DNA of 64,000 nt from Mycolicibacterium komossense (GTDB lineage Bacteria > Actinomycetota > Actinomycetes > Mycobacteriales > Mycobacteriaceae). Of this stretch, positions 23,873 to 32,528 are shown piece after piece. The notes under the pieces were generated by a model, which saw only the letters and a list, made by a program, of their open reading frames with translations, was not told where the DNA came from and made no database searches. How positions within the stretch are numbered: the first letter of the stretch is position 1; every line of letters starts with the position of its first letter. A program made the position numbers and the translations under genes. The stretch is taken from assembly GCF_025822605.1 (NCBI RefSeq), contig NZ_JACKTY010000049.1, positions 248,001-312,000 on the forward strand. The letters run 5' to 3'.

Positions 23873-24745
23873 ATGTCTGAGGTCAAGTCCGAGTTGCTGC
23901 CGTTCTACGAGGAATCGCAGTCGATTTACGATTTATCCGACGATTTCTTCGCCCTCTTTTTGGGCTCCACCATGGGATACACGTGCGGCTACTACGAGCG
24001 CGATGACATGACCCTCGACGAGTCGCAGAATGCCAAATTCGACCTCGCACTCAACAAGCTGGACCTCAAGCCCGGCATGACGTTGTTGGACATCGGCTGC
24101 GGCTGGGGTGGCGCGCTGGAACGCGCGGTCGAGAACTTCGACGTCAACGTCATCGGTATTACCTTGAGCCGCAACCAGTCTGAGTACAGCAGGAAGCGTC
24201 TGGCGGGTATCTCGACGCAGCGTTTCGTCGAGATTCGGCTACAGGGCTGGGAGGAATTCGACGACAAGGTCGACCGGATCGTCAGCATCGGCGCCTTCGA
24301 AGCCTTCAAGAAGGTGCGCTACCCGGCATTCTTCGAAAAGGCGTATGACATCCTGCCGGACGACGGCCGCATGCTTCTGCACACGATCCTCGCGCATACA
24401 CAGAAATTCTTCCGGGACAACAATATTCCGCTGCTGTTCAGTGATCTGAAGTTCATGCAGTTCATCGGCAAAGAGATCTTCCCCGGCGGCGAACTGCCCT
24501 CGAAGGAAGACATCGTCGACTACTCACAGGCCGCCGGCTTCGGGGTGGAACGTATCCATCTACTGCGGCCGCACTATGCCCGCACACTGGATATGTGGGC
24601 CGAGAACCTCCAGGCCAACCGGGCCGCGGCCATCGAGGTCACGTCGGTCGAGGTCTACGACCGCTACATGAAGTACCTGACGGGCTGCGCGGACTTCTTC
24701 CGGCGCGGGATCACCAACATCGGTCAGTTCACGCTGACCAAGTAG
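23873..24745 (+). CDS. umaA: Mycolic acid SAM-dependent methyltransferase, UmaA-like
   Basis: 290 residues of the cyclopropane mycolic acid synthase family, which add methyl or cyclopropane groups to meromycolate chains using SAM. N-terminal FYEESQSIYDLSDDFF, SAM motif LLDIGCGWGGALE, and SIGAFEAFKKVRYPAFFEKAY with Phe-Glu-Ala-Phe where cyclopropane synthases usually have FEHF; that replacement is typical of UmaA (Rv0469). The C-terminus has HYARTLDMWAENL and YMKYLTGCADFFRRG. ATG 23873 is preceded by a purine-poor region, so the start is supported mainly by homology. PcaA, adjacent in M. tuberculosis, is not found here. Confidence 0.9.
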   Translation: MSEVKSELLPFYEESQSIYDLSDDFFALFLGSTMGYTCGYYERDDMTLDESQNAKFDLALNKLDLKPGMTLLDIGCGWGGALERAVENFDVNVIGITLSRNQSEYSRKRLAGISTQRFVEIRLQGWEEFDDKVDRIVSIGAFEAFKKVRYPAFFEKAYDILPDDGRMLLHTILAHTQKFFRDNNIPLLFSDLKFMQFIGKEIFPGGELPSKEDIVDYSQAAGFGVERIHLLRPHYARTLDMWAENLQANRAAAIEVTSVEVYDRYMKYLTGCADFFRRGITNIGQFTLTK

Positions 24746-24756
24746 CGCGTCGAGCT

Positions 24757-25614
24757 TCACGCGTCCTTGAGCCGCTTCTTCTCTGCCTCGACGTCGAAAC
24801 TCGCTGGCGGCCAGGACAAGTCGAGTGTCTTCAGTGCCTCGATCAACAACTCCGTGATGGCCAGACGGCTGTACCATTTCCTGTCGCAGGGCACGACATG
24901 CCAGGGCGCGTAGTCGGTGGACGTCTTGTCCAGCACGGCCTGGTAGGCCTCCTGGTAGGCGGGCCATAGTAGGCGCTCGTCGATATCGCCCGGGTTGTAC
25001 TTCCAGTATTTGTCGGGCCGGTCGAGACGCTTGGACAGCCGTTTCTTCTGCTCCTTCAACGAGACGAACATGGCGACCTTCACGATGATGGTGCCGGCCT
25101 CGACGAGTTCCTTCTCGAAGGCGTTGATCTCGTCGTAGCGCGCGCCCCAGACCTCCGGCGGCACCAGGTCATGGACGCGGACCGCCAGGACGTCCTCGTA
25201 GTGGGAACGGTCGAACACCCCGACCTGCCCTGCGGTCGGGAGTGCCTTGCGGATGCGCCACAGGTAGTCGTGCTTGCGCTCTTCCTCGGTGGGCACCCCG
25301 AAACTGCTGTACCGGATTCCCTGTGGATTACCTGCGCCGACAACGTGTTTGACGATTCCGCCCTTGCCTGCGGTGTCCATGCCCTGCAGGACCAGCAGGA
25401 CCGATCGGGTGTCGCCCTCGCGGCTACCGGCGTAGAGCATCTCCTGCAGGCCGGCGAAACGTTCATTGCGTTCGTCCTGCAGATCGGGTGCGTCACCTTT
25501 GGAGCCGGTGAAACCAGGGGTGGAGCCGGCATCGATATCGGCCACCTTCTCGCCGGGCTTGAACACCAGGACGTCGTGAGGTTCGTGGGTCCACAGCGAG
25601 GGTAAGTCGGCCAT
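24757..25614 (-). CDS. PPK2-family polyphosphate:nucleotide phosphotransferase, second paralogue
   Basis: 285 residues. Walker A LQGMDTAGKGGIVKHV, the motif SSFGVPTEEERKHDYLWR and Walker B GVFDRSHYEDVLAVRV place it in the other large PPK2 branch, distinct from the RSWYNRAGVE type at 1556. Members of this branch phosphorylate nucleoside mono- or diphosphates from polyP. The C-terminus has DIDERLLWPAYQEAY and WHVVPCDRKWYSRLA, characteristic of the branch. It is convergent with the UmaA-like gene (about 11 nt apart) and lies downstream of, and codirectional with, the TetR gene. Confidence 0.9.
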   Translation of the reverse strand: MADLPSLWTHEPHDVLVFKPGEKVADIDAGSTPGFTGSKGDAPDLQDERNERFAGLQEMLYAGSREGDTRSVLLVLQGMDTAGKGGIVKHVVGAGNPQGIRYSSFGVPTEEERKHDYLWRIRKALPTAGQVGVFDRSHYEDVLAVRVHDLVPPEVWGARYDEINAFEKELVEAGTIIVKVAMFVSLKEQKKRLSKRLDRPDKYWKYNPGDIDERLLWPAYQEAYQAVLDKTSTDYAPWHVVPCDRKWYSRLAITELLIEALKTLDLSWPPASFDVEAEKKRLKDA

Positions 25615-25644
25615 GACGGTGACACTAACCGCCGCAGTGCCCGT

Positions 25645-26358
25645 TCAGTCCAGCATTGGCGGCACGACCGGCGACGGATGCGGCTGGTTGATGAACGTCT
25701 CCAGCGAACCGCCCACTTCGACGATCCCGCGTAATGCGCTCCAGGACAGCATCGTCAGATAGTCGATCAGCTCGTCCGAGCTCATCCGGCGATGGGACAT
25801 CCACGAGTGGGTGGCCAACTGCACGCCGCCGACGATCAGGTATGCCCAGGGCTCGACGCCTTTGGTGTCCATCCCCGCTTCGTGCATGCGCCGACGCAGC
25901 ACCACCGCCAGCATCCCGGCGATGATCCGCTCGGAATCGGCAACCACCTTTTGTTTGCCTGCCGAGCTGTTTGCGAAGACAAATGGGTAGATTTCGGGCT
26001 CCGCCGCAACGGTCTCCACGTACACGCGGATGATCTCGCGGGTCAGTTCGAAACCATCGGATTTCGCAGACAGTGCGGCGGCCATATTGGGGATCAGCGT
26101 GGTCTGCGCGAAGCGCATCATGACTGCGGTCGTGAGGTCGTTCTTGTCGACGAAATAGCGGTACAGCACGGTCTTCGAGACACCGATCTCCGCAGCTATC
26201 TCGTCCATGCTGACGTCACGACCACGGGTGCGGATCGCTTCGAGGGTGCCGTCGACGAGCTCGTTGCGACGATCCACCTTGTGCTGATGCCAACGCCGTT
26301 TACGTCCGTCGATTTTGACGGTTCCGGGCTGGGTCTGGGCCACTGTCGCCATTTCCAT
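25645..26358 (-). CDS. TetR family transcriptional regulator (Rv0472c-like)
   Basis: 237 residues. N-terminal helix-turn-helix at about 38-80: TRGRDVSMDEIAAEIGVSKT followed by VLYRYFVDKNDL. The C-terminal ligand-binding domain is all-helical; the ligand is unknown. Two nearby ATG codons (MEMATV) make the exact start uncertain by two residues. It is divergent from the DUF445 gene and 30 nt upstream of the PPK2-like gene, so either could be its target. Confidence 0.88.
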   Translation of the reverse strand: MEMATVAQTQPGTVKIDGRKRRWHQHKVDRRNELVDGTLEAIRTRGRDVSMDEIAAEIGVSKTVLYRYFVDKNDLTTAVMMRFAQTTLIPNMAAALSAKSDGFELTREIIRVYVETVAAEPEIYPFVFANSSAGKQKVVADSERIIAGMLAVVLRRRMHEAGMDTKGVEPWAYLIVGGVQLATHSWMSHRRMSSDELIDYLTMLSWSALRGIVEVGGSLETFINQPHPSPVVPPMLD

Positions 26359-26507
26359 TCACTAGTTGGACTCAATAGTACGACCCGAACCGGCACTCGG
26401 CGAAGACGGCGGCTCCGCGCCGCCTCGAAAAGGGGGTCACAGTAACTGGTTGCACCTCGGTGTTGCGCAGGAAGAGGGCCGCGCCTGCGATAGCGGATGA
26501 TGTTGGA

Positions 26508-27893
26508 GTGGCGCCACGAGCAAATTTGCCTGCCCCCCAATCGGGAGGCCCGGGCGGACCTGGCAACGGTTCGGATCTGTCCGCGCTGCTGGCTGGAGCG
26601 GCGATGACCCGCGGATCGTTCGCGGAGTCCTTCGCCGGTGTCGACCCCAAGGCCGATGAGCAGCGCCTGCGCGCACTGCGCCGGATGAAGCTGGTGGCGC
26701 TCAGTTTCCTGCTCGGCGCGACGGTGATCTTCTTGGCCTGCGCGTGGGCGCAATCGCGCGGGGCCGCCCCGTGGGTGGGCTATGTCCGGGCCGCCGCGGA
26801 GGCGGGGATGGTGGGTGCGCTCGCCGACTGGTTCGCGGTGACCGCACTGTTCAAACATCCGCTGGGCATCCCGATCCCGCACACGGCGATCATCAAGCGC
26901 AAGAAGGATCAGCTGGGGGAGGGCCTCGGCACCTTCGTCCGCGAGAATTTCCTCGCTCCTGCGGTTATCGAGACGAAGCTGCGGGAGGCGGAAGTCGCGG
27001 GCCGGCTGGGTAAATGGCTCTCGGATCGTGCGCACGCCGAGCGCGTCGCGGCGGAGACGGCCACTGTGCTGCGGGTGCTGGTGGAGCTTCTGCGCGACGA
27101 GGATGTCCAGCAGGTCATCGACAAGATGATCGTGCGGCGCATCGCGGAACCGCAGTGGGGTCCGCCGGTGGGCCGGGTGCTTGCGACGATGCTTGCCGAG
27201 CATCGGCAGGAGGCGTTGATCCAGCTGCTGTGTGACCGCGCCTTCGAGTGGTCGCTGAACGCGGGCGAAACGATCGAGCGCGTCATCTCGCGGGATTCGC
27301 CCAGTTGGTCCCCGCGCTTCGTCGACCAGCTGGTGGGCGACCGGATCCACCGGGAACTGATGGACTTCACCGATAAGGTGCGTCGCGACCCCAACCACGA
27401 GCTGCGCCAGTCCGCGACACGCTTCCTCTTCGAATTCGCCGACGATCTGCAACATGATGCGGCGACGATCGCCAAAGCCGAGACGGTCAAGGCCCAGCTG
27501 ATGGCGCGCGATGAGGTGAACCACGCCGCGGCCACCGCGTGGCGCACCATCAAACGTCTGATCCTGGAGGGTGTCGACGATCCGTCGAGCGCGCTGCGGA
27601 CGCGCGTTGCGGATTCCGTTGTGCTCATCGGTGAATCGCTGCGTGACGACGTCGAATTGCGGGACAAGGTCGACAACTGGATCGTGCGCGCGGCGCAGCA
27701 TCTGGTGTCGCAGTACGGCGTGGAGATCACGGCGATCATCACCGAGACCATCGAGCGCTGGGATGCCGACGAGGCCAGCCGGCGCATCGAATTGCATGTC
27801 GGACGAGACCTTCAGTTCATCAGGATCAACGGCACTGTGGTGGGCGCGCTGGCCGGCTTGGTGATCTACTCTGTGGTGCAAATCATATTCTGA
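26508..27893 (+). CDS. DUF445 family membrane protein (Rv0473-like)
   Basis: About 461 residues from GTG 26508; alternatives are TTG 26460 and ATG 26604, the last with a better upstream GGAG. One TM helix near the N-terminus (VALSFLLGATVIFLACAWA), the DUF445 signature GMVGALADWFAVTALFKHPLG, a long helical cytoplasmic body and a terminal TM helix (TVVGALAGLVIYSVVQIIF). Related to YjiN; function unknown. It is followed by 125 bp carrying an inverted repeat in front of the XRE regulator. Confidence 0.85.
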   Translation: MAPRANLPAPQSGGPGGPGNGSDLSALLAGAAMTRGSFAESFAGVDPKADEQRLRALRRMKLVALSFLLGATVIFLACAWAQSRGAAPWVGYVRAAAEAGMVGALADWFAVTALFKHPLGIPIPHTAIIKRKKDQLGEGLGTFVRENFLAPAVIETKLREAEVAGRLGKWLSDRAHAERVAAETATVLRVLVELLRDEDVQQVIDKMIVRRIAEPQWGPPVGRVLATMLAEHRQEALIQLLCDRAFEWSLNAGETIERVISRDSPSWSPRFVDQLVGDRIHRELMDFTDKVRRDPNHELRQSATRFLFEFADDLQHDAATIAKAETVKAQLMARDEVNHAAATAWRTIKRLILEGVDDPSSALRTRVADSVVLIGESLRDDVELRDKVDNWIVRAAQHLVSQYGVEITAIITETIERWDADEASRRIELHVGRDLQFIRINGTVVGALAGLVIYSVVQIIF

Positions 27894-27898
27894 CCTGC

Positions 27899-27924
27899 GC
27901 TAACAAGTGCTTGCAAAAGTTAGC
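27899..27924. promoter_or_regulatory. Inverted repeat upstream of the XRE regulator
   Basis: GCTAAC and GTTAGC are 6-bp arms around 14 bp that include CTTGCAAAAG. It lies about 95 nt before the regulator start. Candidate autoregulatory operator; the inner TTGCAAA also recalls the RamB-type box. Confidence 0.45.
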
Positions 27925-28018
27925 ACCGTCCCGTACGGTGGGATTTGTCAGTGTTTGACATGCCGGATAACCAGCGACTCACCGGAGTTGGTTACCCGAC
28001 CCGCCGAGAGGGAAACCC

Positions 28019-28462
28019 ATGCCGCAGGAAGAAAATCTTGCCGCTGTGGTGACCCATGCCGCGTCCGATATCGGCAGTTTCATCAAGGCTCAGCGGGAGG
28101 CGGCGCAGGTTTCGATCCGGCAGTTGGCCACCAACGCCGGGGTGAGTAATCCGTACCTCAGCCAGATCGAGCGCGGATTGCGGAAACCGTCAGCCGAGGT
28201 GCTCAACCAAATCGCCAAAGCGTTGCGTGTTTCGGCGGAAGTGCTCTACGTGCAAGCCGGGATGCTCGAACCCGGCGAGGCCAACCAGGTGCGGGACGCC
28301 GTCGTCACAGACACGGCGATCACTGAGCGGCAGAAGCAGGTGCTGCTCGACATCTACGCCTCGTTTCTCCAGCAGAACGAGGCTGCCTCCGAGATGACCA
28401 GCGAACTGACGGCGGTCACCGCCGGCGAAGTGCCACCAGAGGAGACCACGCCTGATCAATGA
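28019..28462 (+). CDS. XRE family transcriptional regulator (Rv0474-like)
   Basis: 147 residues. Helix-turn-helix at about 21-76: IRQLATNAGVSNPYLSQIER followed by GLRKPSAEVLNQIAKALRV. The C-terminal ~60 residues are acidic and helical without a recognised ligand domain. ATG 28019 follows GAGAGGGAAA. It lies 66 nt upstream of hbhA on the same strand, so the two may share a transcript. The upstream inverted repeat suggests autoregulation. Confidence 0.9.
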   Translation: MPQEENLAAVVTHAASDIGSFIKAQREAAQVSIRQLATNAGVSNPYLSQIERGLRKPSAEVLNQIAKALRVSAEVLYVQAGMLEPGEANQVRDAVVTDTAITERQKQVLLDIYASFLQQNEAASEMTSELTAVTAGEVPPEETTPDQ

Positions 28463-28528
28463 CGACTGATCACTAACGAAGTCTCCTGACCACCCAAAAC
28501 GTCTGTAACTGTCGAAAGGAAGATCACC

Positions 28529-29206
28529 ATGGCCGAGAACCCGACCATCGAAGAACTGAAGGCCCCACTGCTTGCCGCTGTCGGTGCTGCCGACCTGGCC
28601 CTGGCCACCGTCAACGAAATCGTTGCCACGCTGCGTGAGCGCGCCGAGGAAGCCCGCACGGAGGCGACCGCCCGGGCCGACGAGCGTCGTGCCAAGCTCA
28701 CCACCGCCGTCGACGAGACTCGCGGCCGCATCACCAAGCTGCAGGAAGACCTGCCCAAGGAGATCGGTGAGCTCCGCGAGAAGCTGACCGCCGAAGAGCT
28801 GCGCAAGGTTGCCGAAGGCTACGCCGAGCAGGCGCAGAGCACCTACGGCAAGCTGATCGAGCGTGGCGAGGCCGCGCTCGAGCGCCTGCGCAACCAGCCG
28901 GCTCTGGAAGAGGCCGCCGAGCGCGCCGAGGGCTACGTCGACCAGGCCGTCGAGCTGACCCAGGACGCCCTGGGTACCGTCGCCACGCAGACCCGCGCAG
29001 TCGGGGAGCGGGCCGCCAAGCTGGTCGGTGTGGAATTCCCCGGCAGGGTCGACGAGGCGGTGCTCGACGCCGAAATCGCCGTCGAGCGCGCCGCCAAGAA
29101 GGCCCCCGTAAAGAAGGCCCCGGCCAAGAAGGCCGCTCCGGCCAAGGCCCCGGTTGCCAAGGCTCCGGTCAAGAAGGCGCCGGCCAAGAAGGTCACGCAG
29201 AAGTAA
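28529..29206 (+). CDS. hbhA: Heparin-binding hemagglutinin
   Basis: Surface/intracellular adhesin and lipid-interacting protein that binds heparan sulfate. 225 residues. A short hydrophobic N-terminal helix (about 11-29) is followed by a long heptad-like coiled coil (about 30-180), then a Lys/Ala/Pro-rich tail of repeated KKAP and AKAP units (about 190-225), the heparin-binding part that is methylated in M. tuberculosis. At 225 versus 199 residues in Rv0475, most of the extra length is in the coil and tail. ATG 28529 follows GAAAGGAAGA. Confidence 0.95.
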   Translation: MAENPTIEELKAPLLAAVGAADLALATVNEIVATLRERAEEARTEATARADERRAKLTTAVDETRGRITKLQEDLPKEIGELREKLTAEELRKVAEGYAEQAQSTYGKLIERGEAALERLRNQPALEEAAERAEGYVDQAVELTQDALGTVATQTRAVGERAAKLVGVEFPGRVDEAVLDAEIAVERAAKKAPVKKAPAKKAAPAKAPVAKAPVKKAPAKKVTQK

Positions 29207-29268
29207 TGTCAGGCCCGCCCGGCCGCCATCGGCACCGGGTGAGCTCGACGTCCAGGACGGTACCCGCC

Positions 29269-29274
29269 TAGGCT
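29269..29274 (+). promoter_or_regulatory. Putative -10 box (TAGGCT) of the DUF2516 gene
   Basis: TANNNT hexamer ending 8 nt before GTG 29282, compatible with a leaderless transcript. Confidence 0.4.
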
Positions 29275-29281
29275 TGCTGGT

Positions 29282-29557
29282 GTGAACCAGCTTGTGGGTA
29301 CCGTCCTTTTCTTCGTTCAGGCCGCCGTCCTGATCATGGCGCTCTACGCGCTGGTGCATGCGGCGCTCCAACGGCCGGACGCCTACACCGCGGCAGAGAA
29401 GCTGACCAAACCGGTCTGGCTGATCATCCTCGGTGCCGGCATCCTGGTGGCGCTGGTCCTCGGCATCACCGGGGTGGCCATCGCCGCGGTCGCCTCAGGC
29501 GTCTACCTGGTCGATGTTCGGCCGAAACTTCTTGAGATTCAGGGAAAGTCGCGCTGA
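29282..29557 (+). CDS. DUF2516 membrane protein (Rv0476-like)
   Basis: 91 residues with two TM helices: about 4-25 (GTVLFFVQAAVLIMALYALV) and 46-73. The family is confined to actinobacteria and has no known function. GTG 29282 is supported by a -10-like hexamer just upstream. The DUF2599 gene starts 4 nt after its stop, indicating an operon. Confidence 0.85.
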   Translation: MNQLVGTVLFFVQAAVLIMALYALVHAALQRPDAYTAAEKLTKPVWLIILGAGILVALVLGITGVAIAAVASGVYLVDVRPKLLEIQGKSR

Positions 29558-29561
29558 GCGC

Positions 29562-29981
29562 ATGCGACGTCTATTGACCGCTGCGCTTGCGGTGCCGTTC
29601 TCCGTGGCGCTGGCGGTGCCGCTGAGCAGCCAGGCCCAAGCCGATCAGGTGTATGCCCCGCCGTTCATCGATCACACCGAGTGGGTGCACTGGGGCGATC
29701 TGTCGAGCCTTCGGGTGTACCCGACCCCCACAGGCCGGCAAGCCAGTGGCGTGATCGGCACCAAAGCCAACGGTGACGAGGCGTGGACGGAGGTCCTGGC
29801 CGATTCGCCGGACGCCGATCAGCCCGGCATGCGTGAACAGTTCATCTGCCACTGGCAACTGGCCGAGCTGGGCCAGCCCGGCAAGGTCAGCTGGAACCTG
29901 GAACCGTGGCGTCCGGTCGTCAGCCCAGACGCGATGATCAACGCCGGGTGCAACCCCGGCGGTACCGAAGAGCCGTTCTAG
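29562..29981 (+). CDS. Secreted DUF2599 protein (Rv0477-like)
   Basis: 139 residues. Sec signal about 1-28 (MRRLLTAALAVPFSVALAVP onward, ending AQAD), then a small domain with HTEWVHWGDLSSLRVYPTP and two Cys (FICHW and NAGCNP) that probably pair. Exported; function unknown. Starts 4 nt after the DUF2516 gene and ends 10 nt before deoC. Confidence 0.85.
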   Translation: MRRLLTAALAVPFSVALAVPLSSQAQADQVYAPPFIDHTEWVHWGDLSSLRVYPTPTGRQASGVIGTKANGDEAWTEVLADSPDADQPGMREQFICHWQLAELGQPGKVSWNLEPWRPVVSPDAMINAGCNPGGTEEPF

Positions 29982-29991
29982 TGGGAGTCGA

Positions 29992-30675
29992 GTGAGCAGC
30001 ACCACCTGGACGCGGGAGAGCGTCGCCGCCCTGGTCGATCACACGCTCCTCAAACCTGAAGCGATGACCACCGACATCGCCACCCTGGTCGATGAAGCGG
30101 CCGACCTCGGTGTCTACGCGGTCTGCGTCTCGCCCTCGCTGGTCGCCGCGGCGGCGTCGCTGCGCCCTGTCGGGCTGGCGGTTGCCGCAGTCGCCGGATT
30201 TCCGTCCGGTAAGCACCAGTCGGCGGTGAAGGCGCAGGAGGCCGCGCTGGCGGTCGAGGCAGGCGCAACGGAGATCGACATGGTCATCGACATCGGTGCC
30301 GCGCTCGCCCGGGACTTCGCCTCGGTACACCTCGACATCGCCGCTGTGCGGGGGGCGATACCCGGAGTCGTCCTCAAGGTCATCATCGAATCGGCTGCGT
30401 TGCTGAGCTTGGCCGACCCGCAGACGGTCGTCACGGTCTGCCGGGCGGCCGCCGACGCCGGAGCCGATTTCGTGAAGACGTCGACGGGCTTTCATCCGGC
30501 CGGCGGGGCCTCGGTGACCGCGGTCGCCCTGATGGCCGACACCGTCGGTCCGGGCCTCGGGGTCAAGGCCAGTGGTGGTATCCGCACCGCCGCCGATGCG
30601 GTCGCGATGCTCGACGCCGGCGCGACCCGCCTCGGTCTGTCCGGGACACGGGCCGTGCTCGAGGGCTTGGGCTAG
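29992..30675 (+). CDS. deoC: Deoxyribose-phosphate aldolase
   Basis: Cleaves 2-deoxyribose-5-phosphate to glyceraldehyde-3-phosphate and acetaldehyde in deoxynucleoside catabolism. 227 residues forming a TIM barrel. The Schiff-base Lys is K162 in GADFVKTSTGF; the proton-relay Asp is in EIDMVIDIGA; the phosphate-binding end is VKASGGIRT. GTG 29992 lies 10 nt after the DUF2599 stop. It is convergent with the DUF2993 gene with only 3 nt between stops. Confidence 0.95.
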   Translation: MSSTTWTRESVAALVDHTLLKPEAMTTDIATLVDEAADLGVYAVCVSPSLVAAAASLRPVGLAVAAVAGFPSGKHQSAVKAQEAALAVEAGATEIDMVIDIGAALARDFASVHLDIAAVRGAIPGVVLKVIIESAALLSLADPQTVVTVCRAAADAGADFVKTSTGFHPAGGASVTAVALMADTVGPGLGVKASGGIRTAADAVAMLDAGATRLGLSGTRAVLEGLG

Positions 30676-30678
30676 TAA

Positions 30679-31707
30679 CTACACCCCGGCGAAGCAGGGG
30701 TCCTGCTGGCCGGCCGGGATGGCGGCGTTCTGCGTCGAGAACTGGGCTGTCACACCAGAATCCGTGACCTGCACGCTGTCGGCGTGGATCCCCAGCGGGT
30801 AATTCTTCGTCAGCTGCGAGGTGAACGCGTCCAACGCGGGTTGGACCGTCTCGCTCGGCAGCGTCAAACCCAGACCGGTGACGCTGAGGACCTGTAGGCC
30901 CAATCCGTTGTCGACGACCTGCGGCTTGGCGGTCACGCTGCCGAGCATGCCCTCCAACTGGATCGTGCCGTCGCCTGGATTGGTCTTCACACTCGACACG
31001 ATGCCGCCGAACAGCGGAATAGCGCTCTGCACAGTGTTTTTGATGCCATCGGAGGTCCAGTTGATGACGGCCTGCAATGAGCCGATCGTGCCGTTGGAGT
31101 CCGCGGTCTTCTGCAGTCGAACGTCGTCGATCTGAAGATTGACCTTCATCCCTTTGGCTTCGCGAATCTGGTTGCCCGCGGTCTCGACCGAGATGTTGGT
31201 GTAGTGCCCGGTGACGTGCTGCCAGAGGAACGGCGGTGTCACACCGAACGACACGGTGGCGTTGTCCTGCACGACGCACTCGACGGCGGAGGCGACCACG
31301 GAGTCGGCGCGGTGCCGCGCGTAGAGCTCCCCGCCGAGGAGGCCGGCCGCGACGAGCGCGACCACGATCACCAGGATCAGCACGATCGACAGCGGATCGG
31401 TGATGAACCGGCGCAGCCGCCCGCCCGGCTCGGCGGGCTCTTCCGGGTAGGGCGCAACCGGCGGCTGCTGAACCGGCGGCTGCTGAGCCGACGGGTACTG
31501 AACGGTCGGGTTGTCCATCGGGCTGCCCGCGCGCGGAAAGTGCTGCGTGGGCTGCTCGGGACGCTGGCCCTGACTCGGAATTCGTTCGGTCGGGGCTACA
31601 GGAGGCTGCTGGGCAGGGATGCGCTCGGTCGGCGGGGTAGGGCGCGACCACCCGGAGGGGTCGTCCTGCCCACCGGGATAGGAGGGACCCTGTGGCGGTT
31701 GCGTCAC
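30679..31707 (-). CDS. DUF2993 (LmeA-like) membrane-anchored protein (Rv0479c-like)
   Basis: 342 residues. Residues 1-95 are a low-complexity Pro/Gln-rich cytoplasmic tail with repeated PTERIP units. One TM helix follows at about 107-132 (SIVLILVIVVALVAAGLL), then a ~200-residue extracytoplasmic DUF2993 domain, related to the LmeA family that contributes to envelope lipoglycan maturation. GTG 31707 overlaps the nitrilase stop (GTGA), so they are coupled. Envelope role is inferred from the family. Confidence 0.85.
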   Translation of the reverse strand: MTQPPQGPSYPGGQDDPSGWSRPTPPTERIPAQQPPVAPTERIPSQGQRPEQPTQHFPRAGSPMDNPTVQYPSAQQPPVQQPPVAPYPEEPAEPGGRLRRFITDPLSIVLILVIVVALVAAGLLGGELYARHRADSVVASAVECVVQDNATVSFGVTPPFLWQHVTGHYTNISVETAGNQIREAKGMKVNLQIDDVRLQKTADSNGTIGSLQAVINWTSDGIKNTVQSAIPLFGGIVSSVKTNPGDGTIQLEGMLGSVTAKPQVVDNGLGLQVLSVTGLGLTLPSETVQPALDAFTSQLTKNYPLGIHADSVQVTDSGVTAQFSTQNAAIPAGQQDPCFAGV

Positions 31708-32519
31708 TCGCGCGATTCTGCCCTATCAGCCTGAGCGAGCTCTGAGCGGTTGCGGAGCACCCCGAGCGTCTCCCGCGCTTTCTCCACCGAATCGACGTCG
31801 ATATCGCAGAGCAACAGCTGCGGATCCGCGCCCGCGGAGGCGACGACATCGCCGAACGGCGACGCCACCACGCTGCCGCCGACCCCGGTCGGGCCGAGTG
31901 CGGCGACCTCGTCGCCGGGATAGGCCTGACCGACCGCGGCAACGAAGCCGGCGGTGTCGATCGCCCTGGCCCTGGTCAGCAGCGTCCACTGCTCGAGCTT
32001 GCCCGGCCCCGAACCCCAGGATGCGCTCACGGTGATCAGCGTGGCCCCGAGGCGAGCCAGTTCGACGTACAGCTCAGGGAACCGGACGTCGTAGCAGGTG
32101 GTGAGGCCGACGCCGACGCCCTCGACCGTGATCACGACCGGATTGTGGCCGGGGGCGACAGTGCGAGACTCGGTGAACCCGAACGCGTCGTAGAGGTGGA
32201 TCTTGTCGTATGACGCGTCCGTGTCGGGGCCTGCCGCGATCAGGGTGTTGGTGACCCGGCCGTCCCCGGCCGGGCAGAACATGCCCGCGACGACCGTGAC
32301 CCCGGCCCGGGCAGCAGCGGCGCGCACTCCGTCGGCCCACGGCCCGTCCAGCGGCTCGGCGATCGGGGCCAGCGATGTGCCGAACCGGCACATCGTGGCC
32401 TCCGGGAACACCACCAGGGCAGCGCCCTGGTCGGCGGCCTTTCGGGTGTAATCCTCGACGAGGCGCAGGTTGGCCGCGGGCTCGGTACCGGACATCAGCT
32501 GCGCAAGGGCAATCCGCAT
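31704..32519 (-). CDS. Carbon-nitrogen hydrolase (nitrilase superfamily, Rv0480c-like)
   Basis: 271 residues. The catalytic triad is readable: Glu40 in VVFPEATMCRFG, Lys106 in SYDKIHLYDAFG and Cys142 in LTTCYDVRFPELY. The sequence resembles omega-amidase/Nit1-type enzymes that hydrolyse damaged or small amides; the precise substrate is unknown. ATG 32519 lies 9 nt after the methyltransferase stop. Downstream, the DUF2993 gene overlaps by 4 nt. Confidence 0.92.
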   Translation of the reverse strand: MRIALAQLMSGTEPAANLRLVEDYTRKAADQGAALVVFPEATMCRFGTSLAPIAEPLDGPWADGVRAAAARAGVTVVAGMFCPAGDGRVTNTLIAAGPDTDASYDKIHLYDAFGFTESRTVAPGHNPVVITVEGVGVGLTTCYDVRFPELYVELARLGATLITVSASWGSGPGKLEQWTLLTRARAIDTAGFVAAVGQAYPGDEVAALGPTGVGGSVVASPFGDVVASAGADPQLLLCDIDVDSVEKARETLGVLRNRSELAQADRAESRE

Positions 32520-32528
32520 ACCGCCAGC

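Noticed and set aside
26196..27881. 561-codon open frame opposite the DUF445 gene
   Set aside because: Shadow frame; overlaps DUF445 and the TetR 5' end and has no recognisable domain.
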